64,000 nt of DNA from Robiginitalea biformata HTCC2501 (GCF_000024125.1 NC_013222.1:2993501-3057500); one strand, 5' to 3'. Numbered from the stretch's first letter, positions 1 to 9,778 are shown. Notes: generated by a model not told the origin, from the letters alone. A program made the numbers and translations.

Positions 1-2377
1 TTTGCAGCGTCGAGAGCGTCATGCGGGCCGTACCCGGATCCAGTTGGAGCATCTTATAAGTCGCCCCGCCGAGGGTCTTCAGTTGCCCGTTGGCTGCGGT
101 GACTGCCTCCTTGAGGATCGCAGCACTCACAAAATCGAATTCATGGCCCTCGGGAATATCCGGCAGGCTTTCCTGGGTGATGTGGGTGATGTTGTCGTTT
201 TCCCCGTATAGGTAGAGGACATCGGCTACGTTCCGCCCTTGCTGCAACAGGTAGGAACTTCGCGCCAGGTAATTGATCCAGGCTTTGGCGCCTGCTCCGG
301 ACCAGGTTTCCTGTCGCGTGAAGTATTGGCCGAACGGGCCCAGGCTAAAGCCCGGCATCAGCCCATCCAGCGGCTGGTGGACCGAGGTGTGGATCACATA
401 CCGGTTCAGGCCTGAAGCGAGCTCCAGGTCGGCCGTACGCTTGAGTTTTGCCGGGTGCCATGAGAATGCGTTTTGGATAGAAGTCATGGATTCGGCCGCC
501 ACATACGGCTTCCCGTAGATGTTCGCCACGGAGGCCGATTCCCGGATGTCCCCTTCGCTGCGGACCTCTTCGTCCGAGCCCCCGGCCAGGCTCCCGGGCG
601 TCCACATCGCCGACATGGGCACATCTGCGTTTCGCTTCACGTCCATACCGTCCGCCAGGTAAATCCGGTTGCCTTCGTGGCTCTCCGTATAGCGTCCCAT
701 CCCGCGTTTTTTCAATTCTTCGCCAATGGCGTCGTAATGATTATCCGCAATCATCTCCCCGATGGTTTTGCGAAAATCCCACAGGAACTTTTCGGAGGCT
801 TCGCGGCTTTGAACCACCCGTCCTGTCAGCACGGGAATCCAGGGTTTGATGCTGTAGCCGCGGCGCGCCTCGAATTCGGCAGGCATATCGTGGGTCCAGT
901 TCATGTGACCCGCCTCATAACTATCCAGGATGATATACCCCAGGCCTGACTCGCCCAGTTGCCCGCCTGTGGCATCCGCATACAGGTCCAGGTAATGGTT
1001 GATATAGCGGCGGACAGCTTCTTCATCCAGTTTGTCGACCTCAAGCCCCGTTGCCTCCGGAGAGGCCGGGTGATTCTGGCGACCCGTGAGCGAATAACCC
1101 AGGCGGACCACCTTCCACTTGCCATCCGGCACCTCCCAGTTGAGAAACCCGTCTTCGGTGACCTGGTCGGTCAGGTCGATGACCTCATCGGCTGGGATTG
1201 CCGCATCCGCTTCCTGCCGGTAGGTTTCCGTTTCTTCACTCCAGGCGCTGAACCCTGCCTTGTCCTCAAAACGGTCGATCCGGTCGGCCTGGTACAGGAC
1301 GAATTCTGCTACGGGGACCCCATCGGGTTTGGCGGGTGCCGGTGCCCCGAACAGCGCCCCCACCCCTGCCGGTGCAGGTGGTAGCGTTTCATAGGCGAAA
1401 CGCCAGTGCCGGGCCGAGGTTTCGGGAAAACTCCCTGAAGTCTGTGGGTTCAAAGTCCCGGGGATATCTACAACCTTCCGGAAATTGACCCCATCGTTGC
1501 TCACGTACAGTTTACGGTTCTGCGGGCTCCCCCTGAACTGCTCCAGCTGGCTGTGGTTTGCCCCCACCACGGAATAACTCCGGAAGGTCTGCGGACTGTC
1601 AAAACTGTACTGAATCCAAACCTCTTCCCCCACCTGCCCGGGCGGCAATTCCGTCGCAGTGTGTACATCCCCGTCGGTCAGAGCTTCCAGGGTAAAGTGT
1701 CCGCCGCTGGAGGAAACCCGGGGTGCCAACCGGGCCATAGGAACTTCACCATCGGGAACCCGGTAGGCAACCACAGCCGCATCTTCGTAGAATTCCGGTA
1801 ATTCAATATGCCCTTCGCTCATCTCAATACCGCCTTCACCAGCGGCATTCTGAAAGCTCCCCGTGGCCGTTATGGGTTCCGGTAGTTTTCCATCATAGGT
1901 GGTCCCGCCTTCCAATACCATCTCGCTCCAGACATATTTTTTCATCCCGTCCCGGGGTTCCACCCAGGGGCCGCCGGTAACGCTCCATCCCGGGGAACCC
2001 GCAATGGTCATTTCAAGGCCTTTTTCCACGGCCAGGTCTGTGGCGTGTTTGAAAGCTTCCTTCCACGGAGGCGTCATAAATACGAGCTTCTGGTCTACAA
2101 CAACCGGCGTAAACAGGTTTGCATCAAAATTCTGGAACCCGCCAATCCCGGTACGCTCCATCCATTCCAGGTCTGCCGTGATACCTTCAAGGGTGACATT
2201 TCCGTTCATCCAGTGCCACCAGACCCGGGGCCGGGCCTCATTCGGCGGGTTTTCAAAGCCGGCACGCAGTTCGGCGAGATCCGGTGTTGGGTCTTGATAC
2301 TCATGGGGGTCCTGCTGGCAGGCTGCCAGGAATGCCAAGACAGCTGTGGCGGCCAACATGTGTTTGATTGGTTTCAT
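1..2377 (-). CDS. GH106 alpha-L-rhamnosidase, lipoprotein (partial, C-terminus beyond left edge)
   Basis: The reading frame starts at an ATG at 2377 and stays open to the left edge, so at least 792 residues are present and the C-terminus is missing. The N-terminus MKPIKHMLAATAVLAFLAAC is a lipoprotein signal with Cys20, so the enzyme is probably surface or periplasm anchored. After it comes a GH106-like start (ARPRVWWHWMNGNVT) and, about 480 residues in, the motif ILDSYEAGHMNWT, both typical of this family. GH106 enzymes remove terminal L-rhamnose from rhamnogalacturonan or ulvan-type oligosaccharides. It lies 77 bp downstream of a GH78 gene on the same strand and probably shares its transcript, since I see no separate operator before it. 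Family call is confident; exact linkage specificity is unknown. Confidence 0.88.
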   Translation of the reverse strand, partial: MKPIKHMLAATAVLAFLAACQQDPHEYQDPTPDLAELRAGFENPPNEARPRVWWHWMNGNVTLEGITADLEWMERTGIGGFQNFDANLFTPVVVDQKLVFMTPPWKEAFKHATDLAVEKGLEMTIAGSPGWSVTGGPWVEPRDGMKKYVWSEMVLEGGTTYDGKLPEPITATGSFQNAAGEGGIEMSEGHIELPEFYEDAAVVAYRVPDGEVPMARLAPRVSSSGGHFTLEALTDGDVHTATELPPGQVGEEVWIQYSFDSPQTFRSYSVVGANHSQLEQFRGSPQNRKLYVSNDGVNFRKVVDIPGTLNPQTSGSFPETSARHWRFAYETLPPAPAGVGALFGAPAPAKPDGVPVAEFVLYQADRIDRFEDKAGFSAWSEETETYRQEADAAIPADEVIDLTDQVTEDGFLNWEVPDGKWKVVRLGYSLTGRQNHPASPEATGLEVDKLDEEAVRRYINHYLDLYADATGGQLGESGLGYIILDSYEAGHMNWTHDMPAEFEARRGYSIKPWIPVLTGRVVQSREASEKFLWDFRKTIGEMIADNHYDAIGEELKKRGMGRYTESHEGNRIYLADGMDVKRNADVPMSAMWTPGSLAGGSDEEVRSEGDIRESASVANIYGKPYVAAESMTSIQNAFSWHPAKLKRTADLELASGLNRYVIHTSVHQPLDGLMPGFSLGPFGQYFTRQETWSGAGAKAWINYLARSSYLLQQGRNVADVLYLYGENDNITHITQESLPDIPEGHEFDFVSAAILKEAVTAANGQLKTLGGATYKMLQLDPGTARMTLSTLQ

Positions 2378-2454
2378 ACTTCGGTTTGTTTTGTTTTTAT
2401 GTTTGTTTACTCGGTACCGGCAGGTTGGACCGTCACCCGCTTGAGGCATATGGC

Positions 2455-5454
2455 CTATAATTTCTGGGCCTCAAACCGCTGGCTGCCGTAATTGAATTGC
2501 AACCCTTCTATCTCGCCTGCTTCATTCGCCACAAACCGCACCGTGTTGGAGGGCTCGTCCGTGTCGATATACAGTAGCGGATCGGTTGGGTCCGGCCGGT
2601 AGACAGCACTATTTTCCGAGGTGACCATGCGGAGGTTTCCGCCCTCCAGGGATTCCACCTCGATTTCATAGGAAAACCCGCTGGTAAAGCGGTATGTCCC
2701 CGCAAAACCACCGGCTTCCTGGGCGCTCCGTTCTACGGCGACGCTGAAGGAATATGTGCCCGGGGCGAGTACCAGGCGAACTTTTCCGTCCCGGTCATCC
2801 AGGCGCCTGAGTCCATCCGCGCGGTCAAGGTGCCGGCCGCCCTCCCGTATGGCGTCATAGGCCCCATAAGGCAGCACGATTTCTGCCGTGGTATTGACAG
2901 GCACCAGAACCTGATGCGAAAAAGTATCCCCTTCAAAAGCCCAGGCACTGCGGATGGTGCCGTAATAGGTGTCCAGGTTGGCCTCAGCCCGGGTAAGTCC
3001 CGCCCCGGGGGAGACAGCGATGCGGAATTTCTTATAGCCCGGGCCTTCTGCAAGGGCCTGTATCCCTCCGATTTGCTGGTACATCCAATCCCCGATGGCA
3101 CCATATGCATAGTGGTTGTAGGAATTCATAGACGGGGTCTGGAAAGTCCCGTCGGGTTTGATCCCGTCCCATCGTTCCCAGATGGTTGTGGCCCCCTGGG
3201 TTACGGGGTAGAGCCAGGAGGGATACGATTTTTGCATCAGCAGCCGGTAGGCGATGTCCGTGTGCCCAAACCGGCTGAGTACGTGTGCCAGGTAAGGGGT
3301 CCCTAAAAACCCGGTCGTCAGGTGGTATCCATACGACTGGATATTCTCCACCAGGCGGTCGGCCGCCTGTTTGCGCAAATCTTCCGGGAGCAGATCGAAC
3401 TGCAGTGCCAGGACATAGGCGGTCTGCGTCCCCGAAACCATCCGGCCCGAAGGCGTCAGGTATTCCCTCCGGAAGGCACGGATGACGTCATCCAACAGGG
3501 CTTCGTATTCCCGGATATCCTCCTGGTTGCCCAATACCCTGGCTGCCTTGAGCAGCAGTTGGGTGGAATAGGCGTAAAACGCCTGGGAAATCAGGTATTT
3601 GTCCGTGATGGCAGCCCGGCCGTCCCGGTCGTCATCCGGGCTGTAAAACAGCCAGTCGCCAAAGTGGAATCCCTTGTTCCAGAGGTTTTCCGTGCTTTGG
3701 GACCGGATGTATTCCACCCATTGCTTCATGCTGGGATACTGGGTAGCCAGTAATTCCCGGTCGCCGTAGAGCAGGTAACTCTCCCAGGGGATGATGGTAG
3801 CCACATCGCCCCACCCGGCGCTGCCTGCTGAATTTTCCCCCAGGACATTCGGAACCACAAAAGGCACGGAACCGTTGTCCAGCTGGTCCGCGGCCACATC
3901 CTTCAACCATTTGGAAAAGAAGGGGTTTACGTTGAAATTGTAGGCAGCGGTACGGAAGAAGGCCTGCGCGTCCCCGGTCCATCCCAGGCGTTCGTCCCGT
4001 TGGGGGCAGTCAGTGGGCACGTCCAGGAAATTGCCTCGCTGCCCCCACTGGATATTGTGCTGCAACTGGTTGAGGAGCTCATTGGAGGTGCTGAACTGCC
4101 CGGTTTGATCCATGTCCGAGTACAGGGCGATGGCTGTCAGGTTATCGGGTGTCGGGGTGAAGCCTTCAACCCGTACGTACCGGAAACCGTAAAATGTGAA
4201 ATGAGGCTCCAGGACCTGCTCCGGGCTGCCGTCCAGGATATAGGTGGCTTTCTGGTCTGCATCCCGCAGGTTGTCCGTATAGAAATTCCCTTCTTTGGTC
4301 AGCACTTCCGCATGTTGCAGGATGACTTCCTGCCCGGCACTCCCCCCGAGACGGAGCTGCACCCAGCCCACCAGGTTCTGCCCGAAATCCACCACCACAT
4401 CGCCCTCCGGCGTAGTCAGGATTTCAGCGGGCCGGAAAGTTTCATGTTTGCGGACCGGTTCATTCTCAGTGGCGATTAGGTTATCTTTCGCATAGTCCCC
4501 CACCCGTACGGGTTCCCAGGAGGCATCCGCATAGCCTGCCTGGTCCCAGCCGTCCAGCTCCTCGGTGGAATCGTAGGTTTCCCCGTCATAAATTTCAGAA
4601 TTCCGTATGGGGCCTGTACTGCTCACCCAGGTGCCGTCGGTCAGGATGCTGCCTGTAGTGCCGTCCGCATAGGTGATATCCACCTGCATCAGAAGTGCCA
4701 CATCGTCCCCGTAGTGGTCGCGCCGGTCGCCCCAGGCGAGGTAATCCCGGTACCAGCCATTGCCCAGTATGGCGCCTGCCGCATTTTTTCCCTTTTGCAG
4801 CAAGTCAGTGACGTCGTACTGCTGGTATTGCAAGCGGGTGTCGTAGCTGGTCCAGCCCGGGGTCAGGTAGGCATCCCCTACGCGCTTTCCGTTGATCCGG
4901 GCCTCGTACATACCATGTGCCGTAATGTAAGCCGTGGCTTTACGGACAGGTTTGTCCAGGGTAAACTCCTTGCGGAGGTACGGACTGGGCCGGTTGATGG
5001 TATCCTCGGCAAAGCCCGGCCCGATCCATTCTGCCCTGAATTCGGTTTCCGGCCGAAGCAGGCCCATCTGCCAGTAACCCGTTGGGCTCCAACGGCCGCG
5101 CCGGCCGTCCTGGTCCCAGACGCGGACCTGCCAGGCGTATTGTTGCCCGCTTTGCAGTTCGGGCCCTACATAGGCCACATGGACCGATTGTCCGGATTCC
5201 ACCTTGCCGGAGTCATAGAAGCCCCAATCTGGGGAATCTCCCTTACGGGCTACCAAACCCACACGGACCTGGTAGGCCGCCTGGGATGCCCCTCGTTTGT
5301 CGGAGGCCATCGCCCAGGACAGGCGGGGGGATTCGTCTGTGATCCCGGAGGGATTTACCCGGTTTTCCACCCAGGTTTTTTCCACGGAAATTTGTGCGTT
5401 GCCCAGCAATCCGCAAATTGCGAGCAACAAGAAGAGGTAAGCTTTTAATTTCAT
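2455..5454 (-). CDS. GH78 alpha-L-rhamnosidase, secreted
   Basis: This encodes 999 residues when started at the ATG at 5454, which gives a clean signal peptide (MKLKAYLFLLLAICGLLGNAQ); the longer frame adds 13 unconvincing residues. Order of parts: signal peptide, N-terminal beta-sandwich (Bac_rhamnosid_N type, around residues 150-330), concanavalin-like domain, six-hairpin catalytic domain and C-terminal beta domain. The catalytic signature TDCPQRDERLGWTGD near residues 480-495 carries the general-acid Glu, and GATTIWERWDG lies later as in GH78. The last 80 residues or so form an extra beta-rich module (FAGTYRF to EAQKL) resembling DUF3471-like domains. The gene has its own operator-promoter at 5514-5555. 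It should release L-rhamnose from oligosaccharides; substrate detail is inference. Confidence 0.93.
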   Translation of the reverse strand: MKLKAYLFLLLAICGLLGNAQISVEKTWVENRVNPSGITDESPRLSWAMASDKRGASQAAYQVRVGLVARKGDSPDWGFYDSGKVESGQSVHVAYVGPELQSGQQYAWQVRVWDQDGRRGRWSPTGYWQMGLLRPETEFRAEWIGPGFAEDTINRPSPYLRKEFTLDKPVRKATAYITAHGMYEARINGKRVGDAYLTPGWTSYDTRLQYQQYDVTDLLQKGKNAAGAILGNGWYRDYLAWGDRRDHYGDDVALLMQVDITYADGTTGSILTDGTWVSSTGPIRNSEIYDGETYDSTEELDGWDQAGYADASWEPVRVGDYAKDNLIATENEPVRKHETFRPAEILTTPEGDVVVDFGQNLVGWVQLRLGGSAGQEVILQHAEVLTKEGNFYTDNLRDADQKATYILDGSPEQVLEPHFTFYGFRYVRVEGFTPTPDNLTAIALYSDMDQTGQFSTSNELLNQLQHNIQWGQRGNFLDVPTDCPQRDERLGWTGDAQAFFRTAAYNFNVNPFFSKWLKDVAADQLDNGSVPFVVPNVLGENSAGSAGWGDVATIIPWESYLLYGDRELLATQYPSMKQWVEYIRSQSTENLWNKGFHFGDWLFYSPDDDRDGRAAITDKYLISQAFYAYSTQLLLKAARVLGNQEDIREYEALLDDVIRAFRREYLTPSGRMVSGTQTAYVLALQFDLLPEDLRKQAADRLVENIQSYGYHLTTGFLGTPYLAHVLSRFGHTDIAYRLLMQKSYPSWLYPVTQGATTIWERWDGIKPDGTFQTPSMNSYNHYAYGAIGDWMYQQIGGIQALAEGPGYKKFRIAVSPGAGLTRAEANLDTYYGTIRSAWAFEGDTFSHQVLVPVNTTAEIVLPYGAYDAIREGGRHLDRADGLRRLDDRDGKVRLVLAPGTYSFSVAVERSAQEAGGFAGTYRFTSGFSYEIEVESLEGGNLRMVTSENSAVYRPDPTDPLLYIDTDEPSNTVRFVANEAGEIEGLQFNYGSQRFEAQKL

Positions 5455-5513
5455 TCTTGGCAGGTGTTTGTCCGGGCAGGAGGCATACTCCACTCCCGGG
5501 ATTAGTATTCATT

Positions 5514-5555
5514 CAAGATTAGCTATTCCACCCGGATTATCCATTCCGTACTGTT
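5514..5555 (-). promoter_or_regulatory. Operator A and -7 box for the GH78 gene at 2455-5454
   Basis: On the minus strand the 13-mer AACAGTACGGAAT (5555 to 5543) lies exactly 21 bp upstream of TAATCTTG (5521 to 5514), one mismatch from the Bacteroidetes -7 consensus TAnnTTTG. A further TTCCG pentad adjoins the element at 5555-5559. The same element and spacing occur at four other promoters of this locus. Binding by the GntR-type regulator at 14782-15804 is inference. Confidence 0.7.
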
Positions 5556-5606
5556 CCGTACACGTTGGAGCGGTAGGTGTAATTTCAACCCGGGAAAGTA
5601 GTCTTT

Positions 5607-5648
5607 AACAGTACAGAATAGTTTTCTTGCCAGGTTCAACTACATTTG
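5607..5648 (+). promoter_or_regulatory. Operator B and -7 box for the esterase at 5694-6614
   Basis: AACAGTACAGAAT at 5607-5619 is followed after exactly 21 bp by TACATTTG at 5641-5648, a perfect TAnnTTTG box. It points at the plus-strand esterase. It sits about six helical turns from operator A, which faces the other way, so the divergent pair could be controlled together. Confidence 0.7.
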
Positions 5649-5693
5649 GGATATACCATGTAATCAACGAAAGAAACGGTAAATAAATCGCTG

Positions 5694-6614
5694 ATGAAAA
5701 ATTCAACCCTAGCCAGATACACCTCGTGCCTCACATTACTATTTGTCCTGCCATTTTTTTCCGGTATGGCCCAGCCCCCCTCACCAGGCCAGATACAGGA
5801 GCGCCTTCCTGAAGGCACCACCATCCACGGCAATATCCCGTACCACAATGACACCCTTCAGAAACATTTACTGGACCTTTATATTCCAAGTGAGGCCGAA
5901 AAACCGGTTCCCCTTGTGGTTTTTATACATGGTGGAGGGTGGATTTCCAATGACAAATACGCGGATATGGGCTATATGCCCAATACCATCAATGCGATGC
6001 TGGACAATGGGATGGCGATTGCCTCCATCGATTACCGTTTTGCGCAGGATGCCATTTTCCCTGGGATCCTGCAGGATTGCAACAAGGCGGTGAGCTTCTT
6101 ATACGACCATGCAGGCGAATATGGGCTGGATACCAGCAACATCGGCCTGATGGGATTCTCGGCAGGCGGCCACCTGGCAGCGCTCATGGGGACCTCCCAG
6201 AACAATGAAGTGGAAGGCCTCCACGTGGCTGGCAGTTACCGGCCTTTCCGCTATCAGGCCGTGGTGGACTTCTACGGACCCACCGACCTGGTACTCCTGC
6301 CGGGGAACGAGGATGAAAAGTCGCCCGAGGGGATCCTTATCGGGGCTGCCCCCCTGCTTCGTCCGGACCTGGCAAAAGCGGCCAGCCCGATTACGTATAT
6401 CGACCCGGAGGACCCGCCTTTTCTGATCTTTCACGGGGAGAAGGACAACATCGTCTCAAACAAGCAGTCCAAGCTATTCAGTGCCTGGCTGGATATCCAT
6501 GGCGTGGAAAACGAATTGACCATCGTGGCGGACGCCCCGCATTTTGGAAACATGTACGATGTGGAGGAAATCCGGTCACGCGTTATCGCATTTTTAAACG
6601 AGCATTTGAAATAA
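5694..6614 (+). CDS. Secreted alpha/beta-hydrolase (BD-FAE/acetyl-esterase type)
   Basis: This encodes 306 residues with a signal peptide ending near GMAQ (residues 1-26). It has the oxyanion motif FIHGGGW near residue 80, the nucleophile elbow GFSAGG near residue 155, the acid region HGEKDNIV and the catalytic His in DAPHFG near residue 285. The protein is a full-length serine hydrolase of the carboxylesterase/acetylxylan-esterase-like group. Its place inside a rhamnosidase locus, with its own copy of the locus operator, suggests that it removes acetyl or other ester groups from the glycan so that rhamnosidases can act. That substrate is inferred. It converges on the acetyltransferase gene with a 16-bp gap. 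Confidence 0.85.
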   Translation: MKNSTLARYTSCLTLLFVLPFFSGMAQPPSPGQIQERLPEGTTIHGNIPYHNDTLQKHLLDLYIPSEAEKPVPLVVFIHGGGWISNDKYADMGYMPNTINAMLDNGMAIASIDYRFAQDAIFPGILQDCNKAVSFLYDHAGEYGLDTSNIGLMGFSAGGHLAALMGTSQNNEVEGLHVAGSYRPFRYQAVVDFYGPTDLVLLPGNEDEKSPEGILIGAAPLLRPDLAKAASPITYIDPEDPPFLIFHGEKDNIVSNKQSKLFSAWLDIHGVENELTIVADAPHFGNMYDVEEIRSRVIAFLNEHLK

Positions 6615-6630
6615 GCGGACAAGGGCTCAA

Positions 6631-7194
6631 TTACCCCATTTCGCGAATCACCCGGGCCGGTACCCCGGCCACCACGGTATTCGGGGGTACGTCCTTATTT
6701 ACCAGTGCCCCTGCAGCGACAACGGAATTGCTGCCAACGGTAACGCCCGGCAGGATGGTAGCCCCTGCCCCGATCCAGGCATTGTTCCGGATAATCACCT
6801 CAGCGGGCACCATCGATTTCCTGGTAGGGATGTCCACCGGGTGATTCTCCGAGGTAATATTCACCCGGGGTCCAATCATCACATCGTCCTCGATGGTGAT
6901 TCCCCCCAGGTCCAGGAAACTGCAGGCATGGTTGATAAAGACCCGCTTCCCTAGCACAATATTCCGGCCAATGTTGGTGTGGAAAGGCGCAAAGACGCTT
7001 GTGGAAGCATCTACCGGGCTACCGATGATCCGGCTGAGAAGTTCCCGGATTTCGTCCACGTCCGACGCCACATTGAGCCTGGCCGAAAGTTTCAGGGTCT
7101 GGTTGACGGCCTCCCGGATCTCCGAATAATCCGGATCATCCATCGGGATAATTTCCCCCTTGCGCAACCGATGAAAGATGCTGTGTTTTCCCAT
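6631..7194 (-). CDS. Hexapeptide-repeat sugar O-acetyltransferase (Maa/NodL-like)
   Basis: This encodes 187 residues from the ATG at 7194; the frame could start two codons earlier at a TTG. The C-terminal two thirds is a left-handed beta-helix of hexapeptide repeats (for example IGAGATILPGVTVGSNSVVAAGALV), and the N-terminal helical part carries the LNVASDVDEIRELLSRI stretch seen in maltose/galactoside acetyltransferases. There is no signal peptide, so it acts in the cytoplasm, transferring acetyl from acetyl-CoA to a sugar hydroxyl. Its role in a rhamnose-glycan locus is unclear; detoxifying or exporting unmetabolised sugars is one possibility. Confidence 0.85.
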   Translation of the reverse strand: MGKHSIFHRLRKGEIIPMDDPDYSEIREAVNQTLKLSARLNVASDVDEIRELLSRIIGSPVDASTSVFAPFHTNIGRNIVLGKRVFINHACSFLDLGGITIEDDVMIGPRVNITSENHPVDIPTRKSMVPAEVIIRNNAWIGAGATILPGVTVGSNSVVAAGALVNKDVPPNTVVAGVPARVIREMG

Positions 7195-7262
7195 GGTCAA
7201 ACTCGTATAAATATTCGTATTACCTATAAAACATAGAAGGTATTAAAGAAATAGATAGGATC

Positions 7263-7293
7263 AAAAAAAGGCCTGCTTCCCGCAGGCCTTTTT
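7263..7293 (-). terminator. Rho-independent terminator after the GH78-type gene
   Basis: The perfect stem GGCCTGC/GCAGGCC (7270-7276 with 7282-7288) has a 5-nt loop. It is flanked by seven A on the left, which are seven U on the minus transcript, and by five T on the right. It lies 59 bp after the stop of the minus-strand gene at 7352 and could also act on plus-strand transcripts. Confidence 0.85.
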
Positions 7294-7351
7294 CCTTATC
7301 AATTTCCGGGGTGCATGCCCCGACCCTGCACAAGGCAGGCTAACCGGCTTT

Positions 7352-9703
7352 TTAAATACTGAAGTTGTTCCGTCCGCTTTGCAAGGCGCGCACCTTCCCG
7401 TTCCAGTGAAACTCCCCCGTGAGGCCGGCCGGCAGCGTAACGGTAGCTTCCAGGGCCTGGCCAGACCGTTTGTAATCTACCGAGATACTGCCTTCGGGGT
7501 GCGGCATTTCCCCACCGATTTCATCGATATCCCCAAGGTTGGGCGCAATGCGGACCTGTTTAAAGTTCGGCGCGGCACTCTCAATTCCCAACAGGATCCT
7601 GAAGAATTCAATATTCGGGCTGGACCCCCAGGCGTGGCAATCCGAACGGGTGGTTTCTACCTGGGAGGTCTCCCCCCAGGTTGTAAGCCCCAGTTCCATG
7701 TTTTTACGCCAGATATCCAGCATGTCCAGGTATTTGTCGCCATAACCGGCCTCCTTCAGTGCCAGGTGCAGGTAGTACTTAAAATAGATGGACGCAGGTG
7801 CCAGGGAATCGTCGTTAAGCAAGGCTTCCCCGATGGCCTGCATTTGCGGCGCGTCTACCAGCCCCGCCAGGATGGCCAGGGAATTAACATGCTGGGAAAA
7901 AGTGTCCTTAGCCGGCGTATCGGCAAATAGCCCACCGGAGGCGTCCCAGTATTTCTCCCGGATGGTGACTGCAAGCTGTTTTGCAAACTCGGAATACAGG
8001 GCAACAAACTCCTTATTCCCTGCTTCTTGCTCCAGGGAAATCCCGGCCTGGAGAGCGTGTAGCATTTGCAAGTCCAGGGCCGCTGAGGACCCATCCTCGG
8101 CCATCGGGGCCATCCCAAAGCGCCATTCGGGTACCCAATCCGTATAGTTCCAGCCTGGGACGTTTTTCAGAGAACCATCAGAATCCAGGTAGGTAATAAA
8201 ATAATTCAGGATCTGGCGGGTCCCCATGAGTTTGTCCGCTACAAATTCTTTATCGGATCCGTACATCAGGTAGTCGTACAACATACTAACATACCAGAGG
8301 GAATAAGTCGGGATCACCTGGTTCTGCCGGTCCGGATACCGACTGAGCGTATACCCATCCGGCTGACGGGAGTAATCAATAAGATTGAGGGCATTTTTTG
8401 CCAATCGTTCGTCACCGCTGTTGTAATAGGAGACAAAATGCTGGATCCGGGTATCCCCAACATATTGGAGTCTTTCGTAATACGGGCAGTCCATATAGGT
8501 GTCCACCGCACAGAGGCGGGCGGTGCGCCAGCCGATCTCCATAATGTCCTTCAACTCCGACCGGTCTGTGCGAAGGGTGGCTTTCATTTCAAACGGATAC
8601 CCGGTAAATGTGCCGTAAATGTCCTCGATGACCAGAGGCTCCGCCCGAGTCTTTATATCCAGCTCCACATAGCGGAAGGTCCGGTAGGTCAGGGTGGTAA
8701 ATTCCTGGTTGGCCATGCCCCCGGAAATCAGGCTGTCCCTGCGGCCGGAAATCGTCTTGCCTTCAATTACATCCCGGTTGCCCTTGGCGCCTTCCGCATC
8801 ATAGAGCCCTTCCGCATAGGTGATCAGAATTTGCGCCCCGTCTCCCCCACTGAAGCGCAGGGTGGGGTAGGCATTGGTCAGGTGGCCCTGGTCCAGGAGG
8901 ATTTTGGCAGAGGAATTCGCCGGAATCCGAACAGGAGTCGCCGACGTGGGGAATCCCGGAGGTACCCGAACCCCTTCCGATTTCCGGACATTGGCAAAAC
9001 GCTCCTCCCTGAGTTCCAGCGATGGAAGAATGGTTGGCACGAGTTTCCAACCAGGTCGTTGCCGGAAACCAAAGCCACTAACTTCCGTTGCGAACACCGG
9101 AGTGGCTGACTCCCAGGATGAATCGTCGAAATCAACGCGTTTCCAACCTTGGATTTTTTTATTGAAATCGATCGCATCTCCTGCCCCGGCAGCGTAATAG
9201 CCCCGAACCTGTTGGGGTTTTGCGGTATAACTCAAATCTTCCCGAACTTTCCAGCCCGAATTTGTATTGACCCCCTTATACAAAGAATCGGCATGCTGTA
9301 GGATCAAGGCTGTTTTATAAGAAAACTGAGCTACTGGCCGAAGCTCCGCTTCATTCCATACCTCCGCGGACAACACATTCTTTCCGGGTTTCAGGTACGG
9401 TGCCAACTCCACGGTTTCATAATTCCAATTTTCGATATCGCCCCAATAGGGACCTACAGAAACAAGCTGTCCATTTACGTACAGCTTGTAGCGGTTGTCC
9501 GCAGAAATATGAACTTTATAGGATTCGGGTATGCTCTCCATGTTGATAGATTTGCGAAAATGGTAGAGGGCCGATTTCTCATTATCCGAATTGGGAAGGG
9601 TGATCCACTGGGCGGTCCATTCTATCCCCCCACCAGAATTTCCAAATTGGGCATAGCAGGATGTAGCGAGAAATATTAGTAATAATGTGAATGTTCTATT
9701 CAT
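7352..9703 (-). CDS. GH78-type alpha-L-rhamnosidase family protein, secreted
   Basis: This encodes 783 residues with a signal peptide (MNRTFTLLLIFLATSCYAQ). Around residues 30-130 is a jelly-roll rhamnosidase N-domain (SADNRYKLYVNGQLV ... WNYETVELAPYLKPGKN). A six-hairpin catalytic domain follows, with MDCPYYERLQYVGDTR near residues 404-418, where the Glu matches the GH78 acid. A later TTWGETSQVETTRSDCHAWG segment supplies the second acidic position. The product is shorter than classical GH78 enzymes and belongs to the rhamnosidase-related branch. It follows susD on the same strand, with a 138-bp gap holding a hairpin, so it is probably the last gene of the susCD operon. Specificity is unknown. 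Confidence 0.85.
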   Translation of the reverse strand: MNRTFTLLLIFLATSCYAQFGNSGGGIEWTAQWITLPNSDNEKSALYHFRKSINMESIPESYKVHISADNRYKLYVNGQLVSVGPYWGDIENWNYETVELAPYLKPGKNVLSAEVWNEAELRPVAQFSYKTALILQHADSLYKGVNTNSGWKVREDLSYTAKPQQVRGYYAAGAGDAIDFNKKIQGWKRVDFDDSSWESATPVFATEVSGFGFRQRPGWKLVPTILPSLELREERFANVRKSEGVRVPPGFPTSATPVRIPANSSAKILLDQGHLTNAYPTLRFSGGDGAQILITYAEGLYDAEGAKGNRDVIEGKTISGRRDSLISGGMANQEFTTLTYRTFRYVELDIKTRAEPLVIEDIYGTFTGYPFEMKATLRTDRSELKDIMEIGWRTARLCAVDTYMDCPYYERLQYVGDTRIQHFVSYYNSGDERLAKNALNLIDYSRQPDGYTLSRYPDRQNQVIPTYSLWYVSMLYDYLMYGSDKEFVADKLMGTRQILNYFITYLDSDGSLKNVPGWNYTDWVPEWRFGMAPMAEDGSSAALDLQMLHALQAGISLEQEAGNKEFVALYSEFAKQLAVTIREKYWDASGGLFADTPAKDTFSQHVNSLAILAGLVDAPQMQAIGEALLNDDSLAPASIYFKYYLHLALKEAGYGDKYLDMLDIWRKNMELGLTTWGETSQVETTRSDCHAWGSSPNIEFFRILLGIESAAPNFKQVRIAPNLGDIDEIGGEMPHPEGSISVDYKRSGQALEATVTLPAGLTGEFHWNGKVRALQSGRNNFSI

Positions 9704-9778
9704 GACTGGAAATTTTTTTCAACCGATGTATTCCGAATATCTGGGAGGTCATTGGTTTCGATGCCTCCCTTTAGATAC

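Noticed and set aside
5522..5542. The 21-bp spacer at promoter A as a further regulatory element
   Set aside because: The spacers at the five promoters share no sequence, only length.
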